NCBI GenBank assembly: GCA_008360955.1
Contig: LUCM01002370.1
Location: forward strand, 179,870-243,869
DNA length: 64,000 bases
Source of the DNA: Fasciolopsis buskii
Lineage: Eukaryota; Platyhelminthes; Trematoda; Plagiorchiida; Fasciolidae
Direction of reading: 5' to 3'
This document shows, one piece after another, positions 36,196-48,069 of the stretch. Numbering within the stretch: position 1 is the first letter of the stretch; the number at the start of each line of letters is the position of its first letter. A program made the position numbers and the translations under genes. The notes beneath the pieces were generated by a model. It worked only from the letters and a program-made list of their open reading frames with translations. It was not told the origin of the DNA and made no database searches.

Positions 36196-36280
36196 CAGCA
36201 TTTAGATGATTCCTAACAAGGATGAAACAGCTGTACAGTGCTCCCATGGTTTCCTAATGGGGAGCTGACCAATGATATCA
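36196..36280 (+). repeat. Hammerhead-like repeat, copy 3 (best-preserved fold)
   Basis: The sequence can be laid out as a type I hammerhead. Stem I pairs AGCATT (36197-36202) with AGTGCT (36237-36242) over 6 bp with one G-U pair. The core strand is AGATGA, lacking one base of C-U-G-A-U-G-A. Stem II has TCC...GGA around a short loop. The second core strand GAAAC (36224-36228) is intact. Stem III would be the palindrome ACAGCTGT (36227-36234). Cleavage would fall after GTA (36235). The missing core base makes self-cleavage unlikely today. Downstream bases GGTTTCCTAATGGGGAGCTG are shared in part with the other copies. Confidence 0.6.
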
Positions 36281-36469
36281 CATTGTGATTTATTTGATGA
36301 AAACATTCAGCCTCCTACCACTGACATATACCAAGTATTCAAGCCATCTAATCTTCCTGTACATTTTCTGATGCAGTGTTATTCAGCAAAGGCAGCGATA
36401 TGCTTCAGCTATTTCTAGATGAACGCATATGGATTATCCAACGCGGTGGGACCTCGATCAACTACCAGC

Positions 36470-36740
36470 CTCTGCAAAGCGCTCAGAATTATGCCTTAAT
36501 GAAAAATGACCTATTGGTCTACGAGACAAAATAGAACCTCTTCTTCGTCGCTTGTCGAGCCTGTCCTATCAAGAATGTGGCAAGCATTTACAATATTTGA
36601 CTACTTTGTTAATTTACACTCTTGTTTTACCATTATTTATATCTCCACGCCCTCGTCAAATTGCTGACAGTCTATTGAATGCTCTAAGCTGTGTTTCTCG
36701 GAATAACTTGCTAAGACTGACCGATACAATTCACAAATAA
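36470..36740 (+). CDS. Open frame with helical character, low-confidence exon
   Basis: After an in-frame stop near 36509 the plus strand is open for about 76 codons to TAA (36738-36740): LRDKIEPLLRRLSSLSYQE, a hydrophobic stretch (LTTLLIYTLVLPLFI), then IADSLLNALSCVSRN. The periodic leucines suggest amphipathic helices. The only acceptor (TCTACGAG, about 36521) is weak, so this may be chance. Confidence 0.18.
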
Positions 36741-37569
36741 TTTTATAAGCGAACAATTTCGAACAGATTCCCAAGACGAAAGATAAGTGAACTGTGATGA
36801 TCATTTTCACTAGGGTCCACTTTGATATAAAATCCTGTATATATCCATATATGTGTGAATATATAACATAAATATTTAATATTACCATTTCTAATGAGTC
36901 ATCGGATACTACCACAGCAGGCCCAAAAAATGAAAGATATCTAGACATATAAAGCAAATATTAATTTGTTTTATCGAGTCATCCTGAACTGAAATACTTA
37001 TTTCAATTTTGCTTATGAATTAATAGAGGAATTCAATAATTATTTTGTGCATACATGTTAACGTCTTCCGGCCTCCTGTAGTCTTGTACAGTGAGTCGCA
37101 AAACTGACGGTAACAATGGTTCGGCAACTTGTTTTGATCAGTTTAGCAAAAGGGTTCTCCATGCGATTTGGCAGCAAGATAACTCTGAGACAAAACAAAT
37201 GAAGTGGATAAATTCACTTGCTTGAATCTTGCTTCGCGTTCTTTGTTGGTAAAAATAACCCAATTTAAAAGTGCTCCCTTGCCGAGTTCGTGGCAACATG
37301 GTAAATATTGACCAGGGAGAGTGAAATCCGGGGGAGAAGTGACGCAAGAAAATCACATGTTTATTCTAGACTAAAATGACTTCGAAATAATAACTGTGAT
37401 TGCGAAAGATGGTTAATTGCAAAGAAGGTAGGAAATGCAGGTTTTCGATGGAGGATAAATTTTGTTGATAGCCAAAGATAGGTCTCATTAAACTATATTG
37501 CAGTCATTCTGCTCATCGTTTTGGGCCGTGACAGGCATCAATATTTTGAACACAACAGGCACTGCGGTT
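36741..37569. other. No gene seen; AT-rich
   Basis: Contains a TATA-rich imperfect tract near 36838-36880 and otherwise unremarkable sequence between the hammerhead-like copy and the Gypsy-type fragment. Confidence 0.3.
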
Positions 37570-38973
37570 GTGGTTTTCTACGGGATTTTAACAACAAATA
37601 ACTGATAAATGAAGTTCTCAAAAATTTTAAAAATGGTTGGGAAAAGCTGGACTCTGTAACGGGTTGGCTGTGCCTCGCCGTCTTGATTGTGATTGTGCGA
37701 GTGTTGATCCAGGCTGATGCCTTTACTGGGCTTCGCGTGACAAGTTAATTTTCCGCTTTTCACGTTTCTGATCAGGACGTCATCAAAGTGTTCAATGGAA
37801 TTTGCCGGAATCAGTCCCTCTAGCAAGAGATTCGTTGACCTCTGAAACTTAGCTAGAGAATTCAGCAGACCAAAAGTCAGACTGAAACCCGTACCGGCCT
37901 GATAGAATCACAAATGCGGTCTTTTCTAGACCTCGGATTCACATTTGTCAATACCCCGACGCCAAATCCAACGCAATGAAATATTTCGCACACCGCAAGA
38001 GCATCGATTATGTCCTCTATGATCGATAGAGTAAAGGAATCCCGTTTGATCACCGAGTTCAAATGCCGATATTCAACACACACCAGAAATTTACCATTCT
38101 TCTTCTAAAGCAACGCTACCGGAGTAACCCATGGGGATCGTGATGATTGGGTTACATTGTTCATTAATATATCATTAATAATTTCTCTGACCACGTTTTG
38201 GTAGTGTTCCGGTACTTGGCTAGAAGCTAGCTCGGTAAGCCTGGTTTTTCCTTTGTCGATGCGATTCCTGATGACACTTGTTCTGCCAGTCTTCTCGCCG
38301 TTTCAAATGAACAAGTCCTCAAATTTTCCTCTCAGTCTCACAAGCTTCTTATTCCCTTCAGTAGACCTACTATTTACCAAAATTTCTCTAGGCTGTTGTT
38401 CGCGTACGCTGTCAGAAACTTGGAAGACACGAATGTCGAACTCCTCACCACTTCCTGTCTTGCTTTCCTCTGACAAACATGATTTTTGCCCGTAAAGTCT
38501 ATGACACACTTACACTTCTGGAAGACATCGTGGCCGATTCTGAAATCGTAGGAGATACACTTTATCACTACTATTAGGTGCCAGAGAACCACTTTATCCA
38601 GTTCTAGACCCACCACCATGAACCTCGTCACGCGTAACTTCCTTCCATTAACAGGAGACAACACAAACTCGCATGTCAATAATGCGATACTATTCAAACG
38701 TTGCACTGCTACAGCATTTACAGGACCCAGCGTTGTCTCGGTGTCTAGCAAGCCTTTTAATCCAAACCTAGTTACCTTTACCTTAACAGTTAAAAGTTCT
38801 GAATTACTCGAGTGAACACAAACATCTGGAATGGCTGACCTACCTATTTCTATAACCTTTGGTTCATTCCCATCTACAATGGTCTTTCTAAATGTTTCTA
38901 TTTGGTTATCGCAACACTGCGGAAAAAATTGATATTTATATACGCATATATATGTCAAAGACCAGGTTGCCAT
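37570..38973 (-). mobile_element. Gypsy-type LTR retrotransposon pol fragment (protease to reverse transcriptase), decayed
   Basis: On the minus strand the 199-codon frame 38973-38374 holds a retroviral-type aspartic protease region. The active-site loop appears as GLLDTETTLGPV (D-T-G changed to D-T-E), followed by FRIGHDVFQKCKCVIDF, matching the I-L-G-x-D-F...C.ID end of the fold. The next frames give SSRSPWVTPVALL, CVEYRHLNSVIKRDSF and IIDALAVCEIFHC, the conserved start of a Gypsy reverse transcriptase. After a frameshift come FGLLNSLAKFQRS and EHFDDVLI, where HFDD (about 37790-37779) replaces Y-x-D-D. At least one stop and two frameshifts are present. RNase H, integrase and LTRs were not found. 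The protease mutation and frameshifts rule out activity. Confidence 0.85.
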
Positions 38974-39725
38974 AAACTTTGCCCTTAGTGGCTTGTAGTT
39001 TCTTTTTCAAGTTGACCGGATGATTTTTATTTCTGCTCTGTTCTTATCTGGCGACCGGTTAGTGTCTTTTGCCCACATATCCGATTACCACATCTCCTGA
39101 AAGGTATGCGAGCATAATCTCGAGCTGACTCAAATGTGATATAAATGAAATGGACGCTAACCGGAGGTAAAATCTCCTTGCAGAGTAAGGAAGTGATTTA
39201 TTTGTAAATGATTTCGATACTTCTCTGAGTTTATCACAAATCTCATTTCATTTTCATACTTTGTGCTATTTTCAGTTTATCCACCGGAGCAGCTGCATTC
39301 TGGCCGTATTATTCACCTTCCCTCCGACCCGTCATGCTTATCCCTTGTCATAATCAGAAACGATTCATTCAAGACGAAAACTTGATGAATCAGTTAGGAT
39401 TTAGATTAACAGACGTTCGCAAGTTTCTTGCTTGGTTAGTGATGTTAAATACAAAGATTGATTTACAGGCTGTGGGCCTAGGACGCAATAGCCTTCATTC
39501 ATAGTAATTTAACTAGTCCACTGGCTTATGAAACCTTTGGTCCCGCCAACCGCACGGCAAAGATGTTTCAGTTTGAGGCCAGTCAATGAATTGATTTGAA
39601 ACATCATATTTCTTTATCAAATGATCATTCGACATTCTCAGTCACAGGCATGCATGAGTCACGGATAAATAGACAAGCCTTTGGCCGGTACAACTCGAAT
39701 TTGCCGGTGTTTTCGGGAAGCAGAT
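38974..39725. other. No gene seen; may include decayed gag of the Gypsy-type fragment
   Basis: Directly upstream of the protease on the minus strand, a short segment (about 39100-39050) reads RRCGNRICGQKT and could be a ruined zinc knuckle, but this is weak. No LTR was recognised. Confidence 0.25.
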
Positions 39726-39882
39726 TTAAAGTTGCCTAATGAGATCATGTTTTCCATCACCGCTTAGTCCCGCCAATATCATACTGGAGCAGTCAAATTT
39801 GGGCACGTTTACATTCTGGCTTGATCGAAAAACCAGCCTGCTTAAGTCAAACAATTTAGTGCTCGGTTTCTCTCTGCAAAAA
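39726..39882 (-). CDS. Candidate terminal exon, unknown
   Basis: On the minus strand the acceptor TGTGATTTTTGCAG precedes a frame reading EKPSTKLFDLSRLVFRSSQN, then VNVPKFDCSSMILAG and LSGDGKHDLIRQL before TAA at 39726. Composition is mixed and soluble. The G-x-G-K stretch lacks the context of a nucleotide-binding loop. No family is recognised. Confidence 0.33.
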
Positions 39883-41148
39883 TCACATGCGAACCCGCAA
39901 GGATGTGGAAACCTTAATGAAGAAGGGAAGTTTGTGCTGTTTTGTACCACATGAACGTGATAGTTCAAAACACTTTACGCCTGGGATGACCAATTTGCGC
40001 CGAGGTGATTGCCATTCTCTTTAGGCTACCAGCGTGAGGATTTAGTTAGCGTTTTATGAGCCTTTACGAACTTGTATATTTTGATTAATTTTTCAGCGGA
40101 CGTGTCATTCAGTACCGAATTCGGTTCACACAATGGGAGACAGTTTCAGAAGAGCATCTTGAACTTTATGGCAGCTGTTTGTTAAGGGACAGCTCTATCT
40201 TTGTATCTTTTTTATCTTTTTACTTCCTTTTTTAATGAAATGATAATATATATCATTTTTCATGAAATGTTTCGCGGTCAGCAGAGGGCTTCTGAATAGT
40301 AAGTGCTTTTGTGATGCACAGTACAGTAAAAATTTGTCTATCGTTTTATTCAGCTTGAAGATTGTGCGATATTTCACAACTGAGCACAGGATGGCCCGGT
40401 TTCGTTTTACTTGAAAATCAAGTTTTTTAGCACAGAAGTTTATCCCTTAGATTCATTTGGAAGCGATAGTTAGTCAATTATTTATCTTGCTAAGAACTGG
40501 TAGGAAACTTTCTGCTTTCCTAAACGAAAGTTTGTACTAGTCCTCGGATTTGTAGAAAAATAGGCTCATCCTGCTGAATCTTAGCGCGCTTTTAAGGACG
40601 TTCGGATGAAGCGTCAGTATGACCAAAAGGATTAGGTTTTGCTTTCCACTCCGTCCTCAAGCAGATGTGACTGCCGATTCTCGAGCATTTAGGTCACCTG
40701 AATATTTCGTTGCAAACTGGACCAGATTTCTGGCATGAAAACTGAGCTAGGGAACATTATAATAAAGGTTTCCCGGTTAAAATCCAGTGTTAGTAACTTG
40801 ACGTTCCATAAGTGAAAAGTACACAAGAAAAACTGTGCCCTGTTCACGAACTTTCTGTCCCCTCAAAGGAGGATGGCTATACGGGAATGCGTGAATCTGA
40901 CGTTATCAATTCATTATCCTTAACGTTGTGTTTTAAGTGTGCAAAGATTAACAATGTTTATGGGAATTATCCTTTCTTTATTGCTAGAAATTCAACGAAT
41001 AACCGTGGACCGTTTCGTTTCAAAGCATAATCTAAAGTATTTAAAGTAGATTTTCACGACTGTGGTCATTGTTATTTTCTAGTTCTCATTATCTGCTGTC
41101 GAACAGGATTTGTTTGACTTATTCGGGCTAGTCTGTCTGCATTTTTAG
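39883..41148. other. No gene seen
   Basis: Non-coding by inspection, with chance open frames only. A T-rich run near 40200-40230 is unremarkable. Confidence 0.3.
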
Positions 41149-41405
41149 GAACAACGGCTTCCGTCTGGGCATCAAACACATCACAATATGTTTTCTTTCG
41201 TTCCAAAGTTCAGCAAATTTTCCGATGCATTGCGGTGTATTGCTTTTCATTCGGGGCAGTGTTTCTAGTTTTTGGTTTCAGCATCAGCTTGGCCAATTAT
41301 GGCCTTATTGAAGGTTCAGGTTGGAGGAGTAATCAGCGGTGGGAGGAATCCTTTACACAATATTCATGCTCAAGTGACGTTATTTTACCTCGTAAACAGC
41401 CCTTG
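41149..41405 (+). CDS. Candidate internal exon with a membrane helix, unknown
   Basis: The acceptor tract GTCTGTCTGCATTTTTAG starts a frame reading TTASVWASNTSQYVFFRSK, then a hydrophobic segment (IAVYCFSFGAVFLVFGFSI) and ANYGLIEG. The charged FRSK before the helix and polar residues after it fit a multi-pass membrane protein. The 3' border is uncertain: AAG|GTTCAG at 41313 is a weak donor, and TTG|GTAGGT at 41405 is better and keeps the frame. I do not recognise the protein. Confidence 0.35.
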
Positions 41406-41549
41406 GTAGGTAAAAGTTATTACAGAAAAATTTCATTTTGTTACTGCACACATTACTTCACAAGCAAACGTTGTTTACTTTCCACTCGGCGTTTTGGTCT
41501 TAGGCAAACACAATGTAGGTTGATCGCTGTTTTCAGTCTTTTTATTTAA

Positions 41550-43318
41550 CCACCCTGTGAATTACAATTCCTATGAATGCTGGTTATTAGTGCGAGTTAA
41601 AAAATAATACTATTGTTTGTCACAGTTACCGTCACGTTTACCCTCTGGATGCGGCTTTGTTTACTTTCAACTGGATTAAAGGACTCAGTTGGAAATCCGC
41701 ATCCATTCTTGAGAAATTTTAGTTGGTAAGAAGGGTAGCGGAATACGCGGAAACATGAGATCTACGTTAAACACTCACGAGATCAGGTGCTCGTTAAGTA
41801 TTTTATTTCTTCGCCAATGACCAAACACATTGCGATCGTTAGCTAATTGTTCATACTGAAAACTGTGGGGTTCTGATTTGCACCTAGGATAACTGACGAG
41901 GCATTGCTTGGGGATACGGATTTTCTTACTTGCTGCCTAAATCAAGAAGTCAGTTTGCTGTAGATGTTGATTGGCATTCTTATTACAGGAACATTCCCGT
42001 AGTTTACAATAACACTTATTCAGGTACAAATCCATCGCGTATTACACATGGGAAGACCAGCTTATGATAAAATCTGGTCAACCACAGTTCCGATAAACAC
42101 TTGATCAAATGTCTATTCTAATATTGGAATATATATAAAAAATGTGTGAAGTCTGATGGGCAGAAAATCCGACTTGATAAGACCACGTGCTCCGCAAAAG
42201 ATCCATTTGCACTTTAAAAACTTCACATTTGGTTTCCCATGATAGTTTCCATTAGTCTACGGTCGGTGGGAAATCTAGACGTCATTCAAACGGCAAAAAT
42301 CATTTATTCACTTCATCAGGTTAACACTGGGTTTCCCTTTAGAACTTTTGGTGTATACCTGAGAGTGAACTAACCGTGACTGCCCACAATGGTAATCGTT
42401 GAAAATTTCTCAAAGGGTGCTTGATAAATCATAATCAAATTATCGGAACTACGGAGTCCCAGCGGGAACTGCTGAAGAAAAAATGCGCACAAAACGATAC
42501 ATGATTCACCGAGCTGGAACTCAGGCTGAACGAATACTTCAGTAATACCTTGCCCTGATTAGGAACCGATGGTTTTATTTTTTCAACGTTGACCATATGA
42601 ACTCGCACAGCATACTTGTGAACAGCTTCCCAATCAGAGTGAAGTGAACTTATCTTTAAGACAGGCTTTGTGTCGTCATTACGACAGAATTTTGTTTACG
42701 AAATTAAAGTGAGAAAAATTACTGTTCTTAATGTGGCTCACTTTGAGAATTGCTTGTTTATTATTCGCAAGTGAATTGTTTCTGTTTCGATTGGTGTTCT
42801 CTTACTTTCTAACTTTGGTTAACGCGAATAAATGTAGATAAACGTCTTGTGTTGCAGACCTTACTAATTACAGTAAGAGACATTAGGCTGTTCGCCGAAG
42901 GTCTATTAAAAAGTAGCACCAAAACTCGAGCTCTGTGAATGTCGACTAAGAGGTAGTCGGCAATTTGTTTAAAAAGAAGACCAGAATATCAAATGACTCT
43001 ATCAAAATGGCTATGGAGAAACTATTTTATGCGAAGCGGATAATGCACTTGCATTTTTCATATGTCAAAGGGAGCACAACGAACTAGGATACAAGTGGGT
43101 ACCATTTATTCGTCGAGCAAAGAATTCTTCGTTTATGACATGCTTGAAACAAACGTCCCTTGGAAGGCAAGTTCCATAGCCATTAGGCCCATTGCATGGG
43201 AGCCACAGAACCGGCAACTTTGATCTTCAAACTCGGGGTGTCATAGAACGACATATCTAATTGGATCAGGTGTGATAACTAACCAGACTATAATGAGTTG
43301 CTGACTATTACCAAGGTG
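41550..43318. other. No gene seen
   Basis: Non-coding by inspection on both strands. Confidence 0.3.
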
Positions 43319-43384
43319 ACCGGGAGATCTGGGATTCGAACCTTTTAGACTTTCGGTCACAGATGCTTTCCCCATTTGGCCACT
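43319..43384 (-). repeat. tRNA-like SINE head or tRNA pseudogene
   Basis: On the minus strand an A-box-like GTGGCCAAATGGGGAAAGC is followed at tRNA spacing by a B-box GGTTCGAATCC. A short GAC...GTC stem sits where the anticodon arm belongs. The acceptor arms do not pair and the anticodon stem is only 3 bp, so this is not a functional tRNA. Best reading is the 5' part of a tRNA-derived SINE. Confidence 0.5.
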
Positions 43385-45954
43385 GTTTCGAAACGACGAA
43401 AAGATATAAAAGAGGACCGGCGGCCCTACTTCACCTGCAAATTCTCAATCGATTATATCTTACAGTCGTCAACTCCGCTTCCCTATAACTCTAGTGAGAA
43501 AAATCAGGTCGATCAGACAGAAACGTTTGTTTGTTATTCAAATCAAATAGCTTATGTTGGTCTCTCATGATCAAAACTCATTCATCAATTCTTCTGCTGG
43601 ATAATTCGGTCCCTCGGCATTAATCGAATTTCCCATACGGCTATTTTGCTCAGATTATCGAATGAGGTAATGAGTGGGAAATTATCGCAACTATGTTGAT
43701 CTCCGGATCAGGTGGTGCTTAAGGCGAGCCAATACCAGCCACACTTACAAGTTCCGCCGGTTCATCATTTGCTTGACATACACCGTGTTCATGCGTTATC
43801 ATTTCGCGCAATGTCGAGGGGAAAACAAGCAAAGAGGAGCAATATTTTAAAAGAAAGTGTCCATGGTGTCCGAATATCTTACGTGCTTTCTCTTGTGAGA
43901 GCACTTTGAAGAGATTCGAAAATATCGAAAGCATAGACGACTACAATCATCGCTACTGTTGTTGGTGATTCAAAACGTGTATAGCAAAATGACAAACGTA
44001 ACCGCGGATAGAGGAGAAACATCAAAAGAGGAAACCTCTAGAGGCGGGAATTTTTGAAGCCACCATAGTCACTCCCAGTCCTGGAAGTTCAGCCATCGGA
44101 TCATCATGGGCTATGTAGATTATTTGCTGTGATCTTATGATGATCTAAATTGAATATCCATCTGGTCATTCTCATCTCAGTTTCTATTTAGAGCAGTTTT
44201 ACAAAGCCAAAATTGAGACAATAGTGGATTCGCATTGCATGTAGTACAACATTGTTTGCTTTTTACTGCTCTGCCTCGTCCCTTACCGAATCAATTCGAA
44301 CGAGCAAAATGTATGGAATCTATTTACAGAAGGTAGTTAAAGCTTTAGTTAATTCCCTCAGAAAATATTAGAGTGAACAGCTGCTACTGAAGATGTACCG
44401 TCATTGTATACACTAATGAAAATTCAAGTTGAACATGCCATCGTGTTTAGCAGTCCAACCGGACGTTTGCACATTTAAGTGAAGGTTAAAATGTATGCTA
44501 AAATTTCAAGAAAACTCGGAATGCTGCATAGAGATAAATGGAGCATCTGGTATGTTTGAAGTAACCTAGATGATTAGGAAATAATTTCAGGTAGGCTGAC
44601 AAACTCAGTCTGATCTGATCAGTTATGGTTGATTTTGCGGTGTTTTCATTTTCTTTCGGGAAGGCTGTTTCCAGACCGCTTGTTGACGGTCAAGCTAAGA
44701 GATTTCGATTTGCCACCAACTGAGTCATGCCAATAAAAGAAGAATGAACTACCACTTGATCCTTCTGCCTTTTGCTTCTTTATCAGGAAGGAGGCCGCAA
44801 CCAACAGCGTGTTTTCAAACGGACAAACTGCTCATATAAGATTCCAACCTGAAACCACCACATCGAAGAGCTGTGACGTTAACCGCTCCAGTGCAGTCGG
44901 ACGTTTCCACCTCATAGTTTAAAAACTCAAACGGTTCTTTCATTCCTGCGAGAATTCTCCGAAAGTGCATATCCAGGACTCGTCAACAGATGTGATGATG
45001 TATGGCAAACAATTAGGGGTTGGATGGCTAATTTCTAGGATCTATTAGATGATTTTTCTTGGGTTGGTCTGCGGCAACTATTTCATTGCCACATGAAGAC
45101 GCAACTCAAGGGCAAATTTATCCTCAGTTCATTGTGACTGTTCAGAGTGAACAACTCGGCATAGATTAAAGTGGTCGCAGTATTGAGGACTGAAAACTCT
45201 TAATATGCAGCAGACACTTCTTTTGTCTTACCTGATATCAGTAAACCGTTATTCACTTTATAGTTTAAAATGGTCAGTTCCTGATTGTGTTAGTGGATCC
45301 TAAGGGAATACAACAGACATGAATTACTTATCGACCAAATTACTCCTCCTATACGTTAAAAATAACTAATCCACTTTATATTCATGAGCTGCTTCAGAGA
45401 TTTAGGTAAACGTGCTAACTCTGTCTGACTAAGCTCATCCTAGATCACACTTAGATGGAAGGTGATCGATACCTTCAGCATCTTATTTTTGATGATTGAA
45501 GTCCAAAAGTTATCGGGTTCTGATATCAGTAAACTCCTTCGGACAGAAAATGTTTCGCGCTTAGGAAATTTGTATATGGCATTAGATTTTGACGTTCATC
45601 GTTCACTTTTGAACAGGCATAACGTAATTTGATATGCGGTACAGTTAAAGACAAAAAGCCAAAAGCCGAAATAAACAATTTGCAGCCAAATTCAGCACAC
45701 AGGCATTTGACTTCCGCCACATGGGGAGGATATCTGACAAACGTTTGCCGAATTTTGATAAAATATTCTCGATCAATGGCAACGTTGTTTCACTTGATAT
45801 GAAAAGTAGCTTAATGAGTGCCGGTTTTAGGTGATTGAACGGTTCACCAAATTGTTCATTGTGTAAAATCGACTTTTATCTCCTACCTAATAACCCAGAG
45901 AAGCACTGTGCAGCCTTTTTCATCATTTTGCGAATCAGCAGCGATACATGTCCA
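43385..45954. other. No gene seen
   Basis: Several short open frames (for example 43712-43909 on plus and its antisense) lack domains and splice context. Confidence 0.3.
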
Positions 45955-46026
45955 CCGTGCTCAAGCTAGTATGTAAACCTCGGACGAATGATAGTGAGTC
46001 CAACGACTTGACCATTGTGCTACGCA
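45955..46026 (-). repeat. tRNA-like SINE head, degenerate
   Basis: The minus strand reads GTAGCACAATGGTCAAGTCG then TTGGACTCACTATCATT and a ruined B box (GAGGTTTACATAC). The order is that of a tRNA D arm, anticodon arm and T arm. The T-loop is not canonical and the acceptor stem is missing. It resembles the piece at 43.3 kb in orientation. Confidence 0.33.
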
Positions 46027-48069
46027 CAGACTCTCGATGGCTTGTTAAACTTTACTGCGTAGTTTTCTCAAAGAATTCGGACCGCGTACTAGAATTTTTA
46101 TTTAAAGTTCATCTGCTACCGTGCAACAGAAAGAGCCCTGACTGATCGAGTATTTTACCTAAAGTTATTTCGCATCGAACAAATCAACACATCATTTGAT
46201 GCTAGACATATGCGCACCCTTTTTGCTTGCGAACAACCAGTAATGCAAGTAAATAAATTAAGAGCACGATGCTACACTGAATATAAGCTAGCAGTTTATG
46301 AAACTAGTCAACAAATGAGATATAACAAACTAAATATGATTAGGTTAAATAAAATATATAGCAACTGTGAAACGCCTGGTAAACGAAGGCCAGACTGTTA
46401 TCGAATGACTAGTGGCGAGAACGGCTGCAGTGTTTGAGAGATTTTAGTTTCGTCTTCTGATGATCTCAAAGAAATTGGAAAATTGGTCGATGAACACTTT
46501 ATATTTTTGTACTGTTGTGAACAAATAGAGCTAGTACGATTTACTGTAATGAGAAAGGGCATAGTTTGAATTTGTTCTCAACGAGGTTGGAATTTCGGTC
46601 ATGAAATAGTGAAGCTGAACAGTGGCATAAATTCTCATTTCTTGACCGGATGACGCATTGTACAAAGGCGCGTGTCCACTGGCGATGATCTAGCTATTCC
46701 TAATTTAGAGTTGCCAAATAAAATTATGCTTGAATCAGACAACATCTAGTGGTTTGCGAGTATTCTCCTTTTGCTTCTGAATTGGTTTCTTCGATCAAAA
46801 CTACATCAATTTCATCAAATTTGTATAACGACTTTTGTTTTTCTTTTCGATGATTTGACATTCAATCCTACCGGTTAACAGAATCGATTAGTTTTAAGCA
46901 CATTGTGCTTGCTTTGGTTATGACGCTATCCGTCATTAATTACTGATACAAGACTTATCTAGATTGTCAAGGTGAACGCACCAGAACCGTCGAAATTCAC
47001 TGAAACGACCAGTTTATCTTTGGTGAGATCCTAAGCTGGTCATTTGCTAGTTTGAACTTCAAAACAGAAAATGTTCAGAGCTTTCAAATTTTGCTTTAAA
47101 TGACTCTAACATTTCTAATATTTAAATAGGACATATGACGACTATCCCACTTTAACTAGGAATGATACCGTACATTGGCATGGTATATAGGTTTTCTTGA
47201 ATCCATGACCCAGAGAGCTACATAGCACAGAGCATCTCAAGCCTCAGATTCATTTATGTCTCTAAGGTCAATGGTTAGAAATCTGACGAAGTAGTCTCGT
47301 GATCCACGAGGTTCTGGGTAGCCTGTAGCTGGCAGCCGAATCGGAAAACGATAAATCCAAGTAGATAGACTTCCATTCACCTAGTTTACTCCGTCAGCCT
47401 TCATGTTATTGTTTGAATGAATGATTTAGGTTGGGACTTTTGCTTAACAGTTAGACTCCCTAACAATACCAATAGGATAAACTATAGAAATAAGTCAAAT
47501 CCCAGGCTGCACCGGTCCTCTTATAGGAAAGGCAGAACTACACTGCTGATTGCTTCGAAAAGAGTGGTAGCGGCAATTATGTGCCTCTTTAGAGGTTCAA
47601 TTCTATGTTAAATCCCACCGCCTGCTGGTTGAGACTTATGAATCAAAGGTTCTGCTTATGGCTCCCAAAGGATACGTCTTTTGCACTGTATAAAACCGCA
47701 AAGTACCACTCCCTCTGTAAACGATCTTACCAGTCTATTTTCTTCTGATACAGAGAATAAACCACGAAACGCGGGAATTAATTTGTGTTTCACTTAAGTC
47801 TAATTCTTTCATTCGCTTGGACGCCTTCACTGCCCACCCGGACAACTCGGGAGGGTAGCAACTTCCCCTAACTAGGACTTTCAAAGCCTCCAGAATATAC
47901 GTATGCAGCGTGTCCGAAACACACACATAAGACTCTGTATAATATCTTTACAGATATTACTTTCACAGTCACTCTTCGTAGCACAGGCATAAATTTTCTT
48001 TCGCTTTACTCTCCACTTGTCAAATGTTTTGGTGTCAAAGTCTCGTGATCACACTGACGTTTGAATCGT
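46027..48069. other. No gene seen
   Basis: An ATG-initiated basic frame (46210-46437) and a minus-strand frame (47926-47735, ALKVLVRGSCYPPELSG) are open but unsupported. Confidence 0.25.
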
